Source: an uncultured Oscillospiraceae bacterium
GTDB lineage: Bacteria > Bacillota > Clostridia > Oscillospirales > Ruminococcaceae
NCBI GenBank assembly: GCA_905212515.1
Contig: CAJMEU010000108.1
Coordinates: 1 to 10,017 of the forward strand
DNA: 10,017 nt
Reading direction: 5' to 3'
The notes below the pieces were generated by a model. It made no database searches, had not been told where the DNA came from, and saw only the letters and a list, made by a program, of their open reading frames with translations. The position numbers and the translations under genes were made by a program. Positions 1-6,563 of the stretch are shown here, in pieces (position 1 is the stretch's first letter; every line of letters starts with the position of its first letter).

Positions 1-3000
1 AGATGCCACTGCCATTTTCCATCCGCAGGTTGGCACGCTGACCGTCAATGGCGGCAAAATTGAAGGCTTGGCCGGTGTGCAGTTTACTGGCGCGGGCAAA
101 GTGATCATCAACGGCGGCACCATCACTGCCAAGGAACCTTATACGGAGTTCCCTGCGAAAGATGTGGCGGAGGGTGACGGCAGTTTACACGACGGCGCCG
201 CGTTGTCCCTGGTGACCCGCGGAGGCGGTTATCAGGGTGAAGGGCAAACCATGACCGCTGAGATCAACGGCGGCGTTTTGACAAGTACTTATAATGCGGC
301 TGTCGCCACTTATCGAGTGGCGAAGAAAGACGGAATGTGGAAGGTAGGCAATGCTTCCGGGTTTGCTGGAAGCAAATTGGCCGCACTGACCATCAAGGGC
401 GGCACCTTCACCAGCGGCGCGCAAAAAGCAGCTTTGGAAATTGATGAGGTGGACGCATCCGGTAAAGCCTCCCTTTCCGGCGGCACCTTCAATACCGACG
501 TAAGTGCCTACCTGGCGGATGGGTATAAGCTCACCCAGCAGGGCGGTAAATATGTTGTGTCAGATGATATGGCGGCCGCCATTGGAAATAAAAAATTCTC
601 TACTTTAGCCGCAGCCCTTGCGGAGGCGGGCAACACGCAGAGCACCATCAGCTTGCTGAACGATGTAACGGAAGATGTCACCGTCGCGGCAAGTCAAAAT
701 ATCATTTTGGACCTGGACGGCCATAAGATGACCAATAAAGGCGGCCACACCATTACCAACAGCGGCACGCTGGTTATCAAAGACAGCAGTGCCGCTAAAA
801 CCGGTACGGTGGATAATGTTACCCATGGTAGAGGCGCATTGGTGAACAATGGCACGGTTACGCTGGAAGGCGGCACTTTTACTCGCAGCGCGGAAGCAAG
901 CCAAACGCCGGGTAATAGTGGTGGCAATAGCTGGTATGTGATTCAGAACAAGGGTACCATTGCTGAGATCAAAGAAGGTGTACATATCGTTTCGAACGGA
1001 TATTACAGCTCTTTGATTTGCAATGTGGGCACAAGCAGCAAACATGCCCGCATTGAGAAGATCAGTGGCGGTGAATTTAAACACAATTTCGTTGTGCTGA
1101 AAAACGACGATTACAGCGAAATCGGCGAGATCAGCGGCGGTACGTTTACTGTGGGCGCAGGCGCCACTCAAACGGCTTTGTTGCTGAACTATGGCACTGT
1201 GAATAAAATTTCCGGCGGCACCTTTACCAACGAAGGTGAATGGTCTGTTATTGCTTGTTCAAACTGGAAATCGGATGTAAGCGCACCGATTGTCGGTAAA
1301 ATCGAAAATATTTCCGGCGGCACTTTTACAGCCACGGGAAATGGCTCAGTGCTGGGTGTGACAGTCCCTGAAAAAGAGGCTGATCGTGGCCCGGTTGCGC
1401 CGGAACTGAAAGTTACCAGCGGTACGTTCACAGGGAAGCTTACCAAAACGAATGCAATTGAGGGGGCCAAGTTGGAGGTCACCGGCGGTACCTTTAATAC
1501 GGCCGATGTGAACGACTATGTGGCCAAGAATTACATGGCCGTACCCAACGAGGACGGCAAGTATGTAGTGGGCGAAAAAAAGGTTGCAGAAAAGCCAGCC
1601 GTGGAAGTGCCTGCTGACACCACTTTGAATCAGGAGCAACAAGAAGCGGTGACAACGGCTGTAGAGGGCATCAAGCCTGACGCCGTGGCCGATAAAGTGG
1701 ACGGCGCGGCGCTGGCCGAAGAGTTGTCCAAAAAACCTGAAGTGCCCAAGCCTGACACAGAGAATGAAGAAACGACGAAAGTGGAACTGGGCCTGCAGGT
1801 AACGGTGAAAAATGACACCAAGCTTGACGGCGATGAGAAAGTGCTTTCCCTGGATGTCAAGCCGGTGGCGACCATCACAGTGCTGGATAAGAACGGGAAT
1901 GAGGTTCAAGGTACAACGCCTGCAACGGTTCCCGTGGCCAATGAGACCGTGACGGCGACGAAAGAGGAGCCCATCGCCCTGGCCATCCCGCTGCCCAGCG
2001 GCTTTGTGCAGGACAAGACTGAAGCGGAAGCTTTGGTCATCAAGCACACGGCGGATGACGGCACAGTGCAGTATTTGACGCCCTTGGTTGCGGAACAAAG
2101 TGGAAGCTTTACGTTGACGGTCAATCTCACGCATTTCAGCAACATCACCATCAAAAACAAGGTAACGGCTGACGGCCTGACCATCAGCCCGGCGAAGCTG
2201 AACGCGACCACGGGCAGCCCCGTGCGGCTGACGGCGACGCTGACGCCCGCGGACGCGACCGAGAATATCACCTGGAGCTCCAGCGATGAGACCATCGCGA
2301 CTGTAAACGGGAAAGGTGAGGTACTGCCCCTCAAGCCCGGCACGGTGACCATCACCGCGAAGTCGGACAGCGGCCAAACGGCCACGGCCGAAGTGACCAT
2401 CACCAACCCGGCGGTCATCATTCCCGACACAGGCATCAAGCTGGACAAAGCCAGCCTGGAGCTGGAACCGGGCAAGACGGGCGTGCTGAAAGCCACCCTG
2501 ACGCCGTCCAACGCCACCTACAAGTACATCTTCTGGGAGAGCAGCGACGAGAAAGTGGCCACGGTCAGCGACGGCGGCCTGGTGACGGCCGTTGCCGAGG
2601 GCACCGCCACCATCACGGCCAAAAGCTGGTACGGCAACACTGCCACCTGCGAAGTGACGGTGAAGAAGGCGGACGTGCCCACGCCGCCGGACCCGGTGGA
2701 CCCCTGGCCCACGGAAGGTCTGGAAGGGTTCGTGACGCGGTGCTACCGCGTGGCGCTGGGCCGCGACCCGGATAAGGCTGGCCACGCGGACTGGGTGCGC
2801 TGGCTGAAAGACGGCACGGTGGACGCGACGTCCTGCACCTACGGCTTTGTGTTCAGCAAAGAGATGAACAACAAAAACCTCTCGGATGAGGACTTCGTCA
2901 AGACCCTGTACCGGTTGTTTATGGACCGTGAAGGGGAGGCCACGGGCGTGGCGTTCTGGACCAAGTATCTGAAGGACGGCCACAGTCGTCTGGAAGTGTT

Positions 3001-3061
3001 CAACGGGTTCACGGACAGCGTGGAGTTTGCCCGCATCAAAGCGAGCTACGGCATCAAATAA
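1..3061 (+). CDS. Large secreted/surface repeat protein with BIG2 and DUF4214 domains (5' partial)
   Basis: The frame is open from base 2 to the TAA at 3059-3061 (1019 codons visible), so the true start and any signal peptide lie upstream. The TTG at 68 is only an internal Leu codon. Domains, numbered from the first visible codon: about 1-500 is a Gly/Thr/Ser-rich field with recurring (I)SGGTFT units, typical of a right-handed parallel beta-helix; about 525-720 is a Lys/Glu/Pro-rich linker followed by a beta-rich domain; about 723-802 and 810-888 are two BIG2 (bacterial Ig-like) domains, with WSSSDE/VAT and GTxTITAKS signatures; about 906-1019 is a C-terminal DUF4214 domain (CYRVALGRDPD, LYRLFMDREG, AFW). 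No LPXTG motif or terminal membrane helix is present, so the mode of surface attachment is unknown. BIG2 domains often serve in adhesion; that role here is inferred. Base composition shifts sharply from moderate GC in the repeat part to high GC from about 2160 onward. Confidence 0.88.
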   Translation, partial: DATAIFHPQVGTLTVNGGKIEGLAGVQFTGAGKVIINGGTITAKEPYTEFPAKDVAEGDGSLHDGAALSLVTRGGGYQGEGQTMTAEINGGVLTSTYNAAVATYRVAKKDGMWKVGNASGFAGSKLAALTIKGGTFTSGAQKAALEIDEVDASGKASLSGGTFNTDVSAYLADGYKLTQQGGKYVVSDDMAAAIGNKKFSTLAAALAEAGNTQSTISLLNDVTEDVTVAASQNIILDLDGHKMTNKGGHTITNSGTLVIKDSSAAKTGTVDNVTHGRGALVNNGTVTLEGGTFTRSAEASQTPGNSGGNSWYVIQNKGTIAEIKEGVHIVSNGYYSSLICNVGTSSKHARIEKISGGEFKHNFVVLKNDDYSEIGEISGGTFTVGAGATQTALLLNYGTVNKISGGTFTNEGEWSVIACSNWKSDVSAPIVGKIENISGGTFTATGNGSVLGVTVPEKEADRGPVAPELKVTSGTFTGKLTKTNAIEGAKLEVTGGTFNTADVNDYVAKNYMAVPNEDGKYVVGEKKVAEKPAVEVPADTTLNQEQQEAVTTAVEGIKPDAVADKVDGAALAEELSKKPEVPKPDTENEETTKVELGLQVTVKNDTKLDGDEKVLSLDVKPVATITVLDKNGNEVQGTTPATVPVANETVTATKEEPIALAIPLPSGFVQDKTEAEALVIKHTADDGTVQYLTPLVAEQSGSFTLTVNLTHFSNITIKNKVTADGLTISPAKLNATTGSPVRLTATLTPADATENITWSSSDETIATVNGKGEVLPLKPGTVTITAKSDSGQTATAEVTITNPAVIIPDTGIKLDKASLELEPGKTGVLKATLTPSNATYKYIFWESSDEKVATVSDGGLVTAVAEGTATITAKSWYGNTATCEVTVKKADVPTPPDPVDPWPTEGLEGFVTRCYRVALGRDPDKAGHADWVRWLKDGTVDATSCTYGFVFSKEMNNKNLSDEDFVKTLYRLFMDREGEATGVAFWTKYLKDGHSRLEVFNGFTDSVEFARIKASYGIK
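399..1500 (+). repeat. Degenerate SGGTF(T/N) beta-helix repeat field inside the surface protein gene
   Basis: At least nine units with the core GG(T/E)F recur in frame, near bases 399, 478, 866, 1061, 1130, 1208, 1310, 1417 and 1478. The best copies read ISGGTFT (1130, 1208, 1310). Spacing is irregular (about 60-110 bases in the dense part), and the repeats are conserved as protein rather than as DNA. This fits coils of a parallel beta-helix; the fold is inferred from pattern only. Confidence 0.65.
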
Positions 3062-3072
3062 ATAGCAAAAGC

Positions 3073-3107
3073 AAAAGGGACGCCCCATCCAGGGCGTCCC
3101 TTTTTTT
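3073..3107. terminator. Bidirectional intrinsic terminator between convergent genes
   Basis: A 9-bp perfect stem, GGGACGCCC (3077-3085) with GGGCGTCCC (3092-3100), has a 6-base loop, a T7 tract on the right (3101-3107) and an A4 tract on the left (3073-3076). It sits 15 bases after the stop of the surface protein gene and just beyond the stop of the opposite HD gene, so it can end transcription from both sides. Confidence 0.9.
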
Positions 3108-3117
3108 ATGGTGGATG

Positions 3118-3696
3118 TTACTGTGCCATCTCCCGCGCCACGTCGTCCTCGCAGGCTTTCATGGCCGCCAGCGTCTTGTCCAGCAGGGTGTCCAATTCCC
3201 ACCCCAGCCGTTCGGCGCCGGCGCGGATCACCTCGCGGCTGCATCCGGCGGCAAATTTTTTGTCCTTGAATTTCTTTTTCAGGCTGGCCAGCTCCATGTC
3301 CTGGCAGCTTTTCGCGGGCCGCATACGCGCGGCCGCGCCGATCAGCCCGGTCAGTTCGTCGCAGGCAAACAGCACTTGTTCCATGGGATGGGTGGGCTCC
3401 ACGTCGCTCACCAGGCCGTAGCCATGGCTGCACACCGCGTGCACCAGCTTTTCGTCCGCCCCGATCTCCGCCAACAGCTCCGGCGCCTTTTGGCAGTGCT
3501 GGTCCGGGTAGGCCTCCCAGTCTACGTCGTGCAGCAGGCCCGCCAAAGCCCAGAAATCGGCCTCGTCGGCATAACCCTGGTCGGCGGCGAACCAGCGCAT
3601 CACGCCCTCCACCGTGTAGGCGTGCTGCAAATGGAAGGGCTCCTGGTTGTACTTTTTTAAAAGCGCCGCGGCGCTTTCCCGTGTGATCATGTGCAT
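3118..3696 (-). CDS. HD-superfamily metal-dependent hydrolase (COG2316-like)
   Basis: 192 residues. The HD-fold metal ligand pattern is visible: H25 (LQHAYTVEGVMR), H56-D57 (LAGLLHDVDW), H67, H91 (CSHGYG) and D113 (FACDELTG). HD proteins are phosphohydrolases, often acting on nucleotides or phospho-compounds; the substrate of this single-domain soluble type is not known to me. The layout, with a short N-terminal helix, central HD domain, KKKFKDKKFA basic patch (about 140-149) and acidic C-terminus, matches small predicted HD hydrolases of about 190 residues. The start at ATG 3696 is chosen because AAAGGA (3702-3707 on the complement) lies 5 bases upstream; a second ATG two codons in is poorly spaced. 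It is transcribed alone, divergent from the cobalamin riboswitch unit and convergent with the surface protein gene. Confidence 0.88.
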   Translation of the reverse strand: MHMITRESAAALLKKYNQEPFHLQHAYTVEGVMRWFAADQGYADEADFWALAGLLHDVDWEAYPDQHCQKAPELLAEIGADEKLVHAVCSHGYGLVSDVEPTHPMEQVLFACDELTGLIGAAARMRPAKSCQDMELASLKKKFKDKKFAAGCSREVIRAGAERLGWELDTLLDKTLAAMKACEDDVAREMAQ

Positions 3697-3723
3697 TCAC
3701 ATCCTTTGCTCCATTTTGTGCCC

Positions 3724-3752
3724 ATTATAGCACGTTCGGATGAAAAGGAAAA
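3724..3752 (-). promoter_or_regulatory. Probable promoter of the HD hydrolase gene
   Basis: On the minus strand a consensus TATAAT (3724-3729) is preceded by TGC, forming an extended -10 (TGCTATAAT). The -35 position (TTTTCC, 3747-3752) is poor, as is common with extended -10 promoters. It lies 28 bases before the start codon. Confidence 0.6.
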
Positions 3753-3759
3753 GAAATTG

Positions 3760-3788
3760 CTGACAAAATAGCGGGCGCGTGTTATAAT
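3760..3788 (+). promoter_or_regulatory. Promoter of the cobalamin-riboswitch transcript
   Basis: CTGACA (3760-3765), a 17-base spacer and TATAAT (3783-3788) with an upstream TGT (extended -10). This is a near-consensus sigma-A promoter. The expected transcription start is near 3795, about 16 bases before the riboswitch P1 helix. It lies back to back with the promoter of the HD gene. Confidence 0.85.
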
Positions 3789-3810
3789 AGCCTCGTCCAC
3801 AACAAAATAC

Positions 3811-3946
3811 CTGCATGCGGGCGGATACGGGGAAGTCGGGTGAAAATCCCGCGCGGTTCCGCCACCGTGATGCTGCTTCGGCAGCCAAGTCGGGTCTACG
3901 TGCCCGCATGCGTACCAAACCTACGGGGCAATGGGTGGCGTACAGG
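3811..3946 (+). promoter_or_regulatory. Cobalamin (B12) riboswitch
   Basis: The core blocks of the cobalamin aptamer appear in order: GGGGAAGTCGGGTGAAAATCCC (3829-3850), CGGTTCCGCCACCGTGA (3854-3870, carrying the GCCACYG signature), then AGCCAAGTCGGGTCTACGTGCC (3883-3904). The outer P1 helix is a perfect 10 bp, GCATGCGGGC (3813-3822) with GCCCGCATGC (3902-3911). A 3' extension holds a small hairpin, TACG/CGTA (3922-3925 with 3939-3942). Its loop GGTGGCG (3934-3940, including the 3' stem edge) is exactly complementary to CGCCACC (3860-3866), as expected for the loop-loop kissing contact of this class. It controls the two downstream genes, presumably switching them off when cobalamin is bound. 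Boundaries are approximate, and the subclass (adenosyl- or hydroxocobalamin) cannot be told from inspection. Confidence 0.9.
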
Positions 3947-3982
3947 GAAGCGGGCCTTTCTGGGGCTTTTCTTCGTTGTCCA

Positions 3983-4014
3983 CCCTTCTGCCAAAGGCAG
4001 AGGGGTTTTGTTTT
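3983..4014 (+). terminator. Riboswitch expression-platform terminator
   Basis: CCCTTCTGCC (3983-3992) pairs with GGCAGAGGGG (3996-4005) in a 10-bp stem with one G-T wobble and a 3-base loop, followed by TTTTGTTTT (4006-4014). It lies between the aptamer and the ribosome binding site of the first gene, so it should abort transcription when formed. GGGTGG (3933-3938) can pair with CCACCC (3980-3985), which overlaps the left arm; this is a possible antiterminator that competes with the kissing contact. Confidence 0.85.
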
Positions 4015-4048
4015 GGCACCAATTTGTGAAAAAAGGGAGCGTTCGACA

Positions 4049-4450
4049 ATGGAGAAGAACAAAAAACAGGGCGGCTTGATCGCCGTGGCCGTGGTGGCTT
4101 TGGTGGCCGTGCTGATGATCGCCGCCTGGTTTCTGCTGAAACCGCCCGCCCAGGCCGGCGGCAAAACCATCGAGGTACAGGTGGTGTTCGCCGATCAAAC
4201 CACCAGGGATCACACCATCACCACCGACGCCGAATATCTGCGCGGCGCGCTGGAACAGGAGAAGTTGATCGAAGGCGAGGAGAGCCAGTACGGCGTGTTC
4301 GTCAAAACGGTGGACGGCGTGACGGTCGACGACTCAAACCAGGATTGGGACAGCTTCACCAAGGACGGCCAGATGCTGGACACGGGCGTGGACTCCACCC
4401 CCATCGCGGACGGCGACCATTTTGAGATCACCCTGACGGTCGGCTACTGA
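4049..4450 (+). CDS. Membrane-anchored DUF4430 (transcobalamin C-terminal-like) protein
   Basis: 133 residues. K/N/Q-rich cytoplasmic start, one hydrophobic segment (about 10-30), then an extracellular domain of about 95 residues. It has no cysteine, so it is not a lipoprotein. AQA-GG (34-38) could be a signal peptidase I site, but an uncleaved anchor is equally likely. The domain fits DUF4430: a stretch of YLRGALEQEKLIEG type, YGVFVKTVDGV (81-91), DWDSFTKDG (99-107) and a terminal ADGDHFEITLTV (120-131). This family resembles the C-terminal domain of animal transcobalamin and intrinsic factor. Together with the B12 riboswitch upstream, that suggests it captures cobalamin or a corrinoid at the cell surface and hands it to the S component. 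The start is ATG 4049, with GGGAG (4035-4039) 9 bases upstream; the same frame extends upstream but would run through the riboswitch. Its stop overlaps the next start. Confidence 0.82.
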   Translation: MEKNKKQGGLIAVAVVALVAVLMIAAWFLLKPPAQAGGKTIEVQVVFADQTTRDHTITTDAEYLRGALEQEKLIEGEESQYGVFVKTVDGVTVDDSNQDWDSFTKDGQMLDTGVDSTPIADGDHFEITLTVGY

Positions 4451-4959
4451 TGCAACACCGCTTCACCGTCCGCGAGCTGTGCGTCTGCGCGCTGCTGGGG
4501 GCCATGGTCCACGCGGCCAAGTTCGCCATGTCCTTCCTGCCCAATATCGAGCCGGTGACCCTGCTGCTGGCCGTGTATGCCGTGGCCCTGGGCGGGCGGC
4601 GGGCCATGGCGGCCGCGGCGGTGTTCGTGGGGCTGGAAGGGCTTTTGTACGGCTTTGGGCTGTGGTTTTGGTGCTACGCCTACGCCTGGCCCCTGTGGGT
4701 GCTGGCGGCCTGGCTGCTGCGCCGCTGCGAAAGCCGGCTGGTGTGGGCGGCCGCGGCCGGCGCCTATGGGCTGTGCTTCGGCGCGCTGTTCGCCCTTCCG
4801 TATTTGTTCATCGGCGGGCCGGCCATGGCGCTGTCCTACTGGGTCAGCGGGATTCCCTGGGACATCCTGCACGGCACAGGCAATTTCGTGCTGTTTTTGT
4901 GCCTGATGAGGCCCCTGACGGGGGCTTTTCGCGCCATGCGCCAAAAAATACGCTTATAA
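4450..4959 (+). CDS. ECF transporter S component, predicted cobalamin/corrinoid uptake
   Basis: 169 residues, strongly hydrophobic, with about five or six membrane segments (approximately 10-29, 36-48, 52-71, 73-90, 97-120, 128-152). The motif FLPNIEPVTLL (29-39) is a hallmark of a family of ECF S components. Arginine pairs (R50-R51, R91-R92) and the basic C-terminus set an inside-positive topology. ECF S components bind the vitamin and work with a shared EcfT/EcfA1/EcfA2 module; none of those is in this window, so a group II system with the module elsewhere is inferred. The substrate is inferred from the cobalamin riboswitch; dimethylbenzimidazole or other precursors are alternatives. The start ATG overlaps the stop of the DUF4430 gene (TGATG at 4448-4452), indicating translational coupling and matched expression. 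Confidence 0.85.
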   Translation: MQHRFTVRELCVCALLGAMVHAAKFAMSFLPNIEPVTLLLAVYAVALGGRRAMAAAAVFVGLEGLLYGFGLWFWCYAYAWPLWVLAAWLLRRCESRLVWAAAAGAYGLCFGALFALPYLFIGGPAMALSYWVSGIPWDILHGTGNFVLFLCLMRPLTGAFRAMRQKIRL

Positions 4960-4966
4960 AATCAAT

Positions 4967-5014
4967 AAAAAACACCGTTTTTTGCTTTGATCTGCAATAA
5001 AAACGGTGTTTTTT
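4967..5014. terminator. Long bidirectional terminator between convergent genes
   Basis: A 16-bp perfect stem, AAAAAACACCGTTTTT (4967-4982) with AAAAACGGTGTTTTTT (4999-5014), carries A/T tracts at both ends so each strand reads a GC core followed by T6. It closes the cobalamin uptake unit on one side (8 bases after its stop) and the aldehyde dehydrogenase gene on the other. Confidence 0.88.
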
Positions 5015-5036
5015 GATGGTTTTTTGGGCCTGTTTT

Positions 5037-6407
5037 TCAGGGCAGGAACAGGCGCAGCAGCCTTTCCTTGACACGAGTATAGGGCTGATAGCGCACGGGC
5101 AGGTCCAGCCAGATGGCCTTATCCACCACGGCGGCCTGGTGGCTGAAGGTGTCGAAGCTGTCCTTGCCGTGATAGCCGCCCATGCCGCTTTCCCCCATGC
5201 CGCCGAAGGGCATGCGGCTGGTGGCCAGATGGATGACCGTGTCGTTCACGCAGGCGCCGCCGAAGCGGCAGCGGGCCAGCACCTCCCGGGCCAGAGATTG
5301 GCTGCGGGTGAACACATACAGCGCCAGCGGCCGGGGCCGCCCGCCGATAAAGGCCAGGGCTTCGGGCAGGCTTTCATAGGTCAATACCGGCAGGATGGGC
5401 CCGAAGATCTCCTCCTGCATCACCGGGTCGCCGGGGGCGGCGCCGGCCAGCACCGTGGGCTCGATCTGCAGCGTCTGGGCCCGGTGGCCGCCGCCGTGGG
5501 CCACGGCCTGGCCCTGCAAAAGGCCCAGCAGGCGGGCGAAGTGCTTCTCGTTCACGATGCGGCCGTAGTCCGGATTTTCCAGGGGCGCTTCGCCGTACAT
5601 CTCCCGGATGGCCGCTTTCAGCTTGGCCACAAAGGCGTCCTTCACCGCCGCGTGGCACAGCACGTAGTCCGGGGCCACGCAGGTTTGGCCGCAGTTGAGA
5701 TACTTGCCGAAGGCGATGCGCCGGGCGGCGATGTCCAGGTCCGCCGTCTTGTCCACGATGCAGGGGCTTTTACCGCCCAGTTCCAGCGTCACCGGGCACA
5801 GGTGACGGGCCGCTTTCTCCATCACCATGCGGCCCACGTCCACGCTGCCGGTGAAAAAGATGTGGTCAAACGCCTCGTCCAGCAGGGCCGCGTTTTCAGC
5901 GCGCCCGCCCTCCACCACGGCCACATACTCCGGCGGGAACAGCCCGCCGATGATCTTCGCCAGCACATGGCTGGTGGCCGGCGCGTAGGCCGAGGGCTTC
6001 ACCACCGCGCAGCACCCGGCCGCCATGGCGCCGGCCAGGGGGTCCAGCGTCAGCAGCACCGGGTAGTTCCACGGGCTCATGACAAGCACACAGCCCTTGG
6101 GCTTGGCCAGCGTATAGCTGCGGGCGGGGAACTGGGCCATGGGCGTGGCGGCGCGCCGGGGCGCGGCCCAGCGGCCCAGATGGCGGCGCAGATAGGCGAT
6201 CTCGTCCAGCGCCAGGCCCACCTCGCACATGTGGGATTCAAAGGCGCTTTTGCCCAGGTCCTGGCGCAGGGCGGCGCACAGCTCGGACTCGGCGGCGCGC
6301 ACGGCGCGCTCCAGCGCCGTCAAAGCGCCGCGGCGGAAGGAGAGGGGCAGGGTTTTGCCCGAGGAAAAGAAATCCTTTTGGCAGGCGGTCAGCTGGGAAA
6401 GTTCCAT
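5037..6407 (-). CDS. NAD(P)-dependent aldehyde dehydrogenase, class 3-like
   Basis: 456 residues, the usual length of the short class-3/YwdH-type aldehyde dehydrogenases (about 450-460). It oxidises aldehydes to carboxylates with NAD(P)+. Visible active-site features: SPWNYP with N114 (oxyanion hole), VVKPSAYAP with K137 (cofactor ribose/phosphate), FFTGSVDVGR (184-193) in the Rossmann fold, E209 in LELGGKSP (general base), catalytic C243 in NCGQTCVAP, and EEIFGP (332-337). The C-terminal part (MPFGGMGESGMGGYHG, FDTFSHQ) is also typical, so it is probably active. The physiological aldehyde is not evident. Start ATG 6407 is chosen for AAAGGAG (6417-6423 on the complement) 9 bases upstream; the frame stays open further upstream only because of high GC. 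It is a single-gene unit, divergent from the zinc-ribbon gene. Confidence 0.93.
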   Translation of the reverse strand: MELSQLTACQKDFFSSGKTLPLSFRRGALTALERAVRAAESELCAALRQDLGKSAFESHMCEVGLALDEIAYLRRHLGRWAAPRRAATPMAQFPARSYTLAKPKGCVLVMSPWNYPVLLTLDPLAGAMAAGCCAVVKPSAYAPATSHVLAKIIGGLFPPEYVAVVEGGRAENAALLDEAFDHIFFTGSVDVGRMVMEKAARHLCPVTLELGGKSPCIVDKTADLDIAARRIAFGKYLNCGQTCVAPDYVLCHAAVKDAFVAKLKAAIREMYGEAPLENPDYGRIVNEKHFARLLGLLQGQAVAHGGGHRAQTLQIEPTVLAGAAPGDPVMQEEIFGPILPVLTYESLPEALAFIGGRPRPLALYVFTRSQSLAREVLARCRFGGACVNDTVIHLATSRMPFGGMGESGMGGYHGKDSFDTFSHQAAVVDKAIWLDLPVRYQPYTRVKERLLRLFLP

Positions 6408-6450
6408 CACAGAACGCTCCTTTCCATGGAAGACAATGCTCTTTGCTGTC

Positions 6451-6459
6451 AGTATAACA
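6451..6459 (-). promoter_or_regulatory. Extended -10 promoter of the aldehyde dehydrogenase gene
   Basis: The minus strand reads TGTTATACT, an extended -10 with TATACT at 6451-6456, about 43 bases before the start codon. No good -35 is visible at 17 bases upstream. The surroundings are AT-rich relative to the genes. Confidence 0.5.
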
Positions 6460-6507
6460 CACCCGGGCGCAAAAAAGAAGTTTTTCGCGCTTCGTCTAGT
6501 GGCGCAC

Positions 6508-6536
6508 TTGCCATGAAACGCAAAATATGGTAGTAT
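6508..6536 (+). promoter_or_regulatory. Possible promoter of the zinc-ribbon gene
   Basis: TTGCCA (6508-6513), 17 bases, TAGTAT (6531-6536). An overlapping TATAAA (6534-6539) would give a 20-base spacer. It is 27 bases upstream of the start codon. The -35 matches 5 of 6 consensus bases and the -10 matches 4 of 6, so the call is moderate. Confidence 0.45.
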
Positions 6537-6563
6537 AAATACTGCTAAGGTGGTGGATATTTG

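Noticed and set aside
68..100. TTG at 68 as the start of the surface protein
   Set aside because: The same frame is open to base 2 and encodes repeat-like residues (TLTVNGGKIEG) before the TTG, and no ribosome binding site precedes it.
399..1500. CRISPR-like or DNA-level tandem repeat
   Set aside because: The repeats are conserved only as protein (GGTF), with variable spacing and varied codons.
1346..3700. 784-codon open frame on the minus strand opposite the surface protein
   Set aside because: Arg/His-rich antisense product in a GC-rich region, overlapping well-supported genes on both ends; no domain visible.
3815..4048. N-terminal extension of the DUF4430 protein from an ATG at 3815
   Set aside because: It runs through the cobalamin riboswitch and terminator. 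The ATG at 4049 has a good ribosome site and begins a normal signal-anchor.
5013..6533. 506-codon open frame on the plus strand opposite the aldehyde dehydrogenase
   Set aside because: Gly/His/Gln-rich shadow of a clearly real dehydrogenase gene on the other strand.
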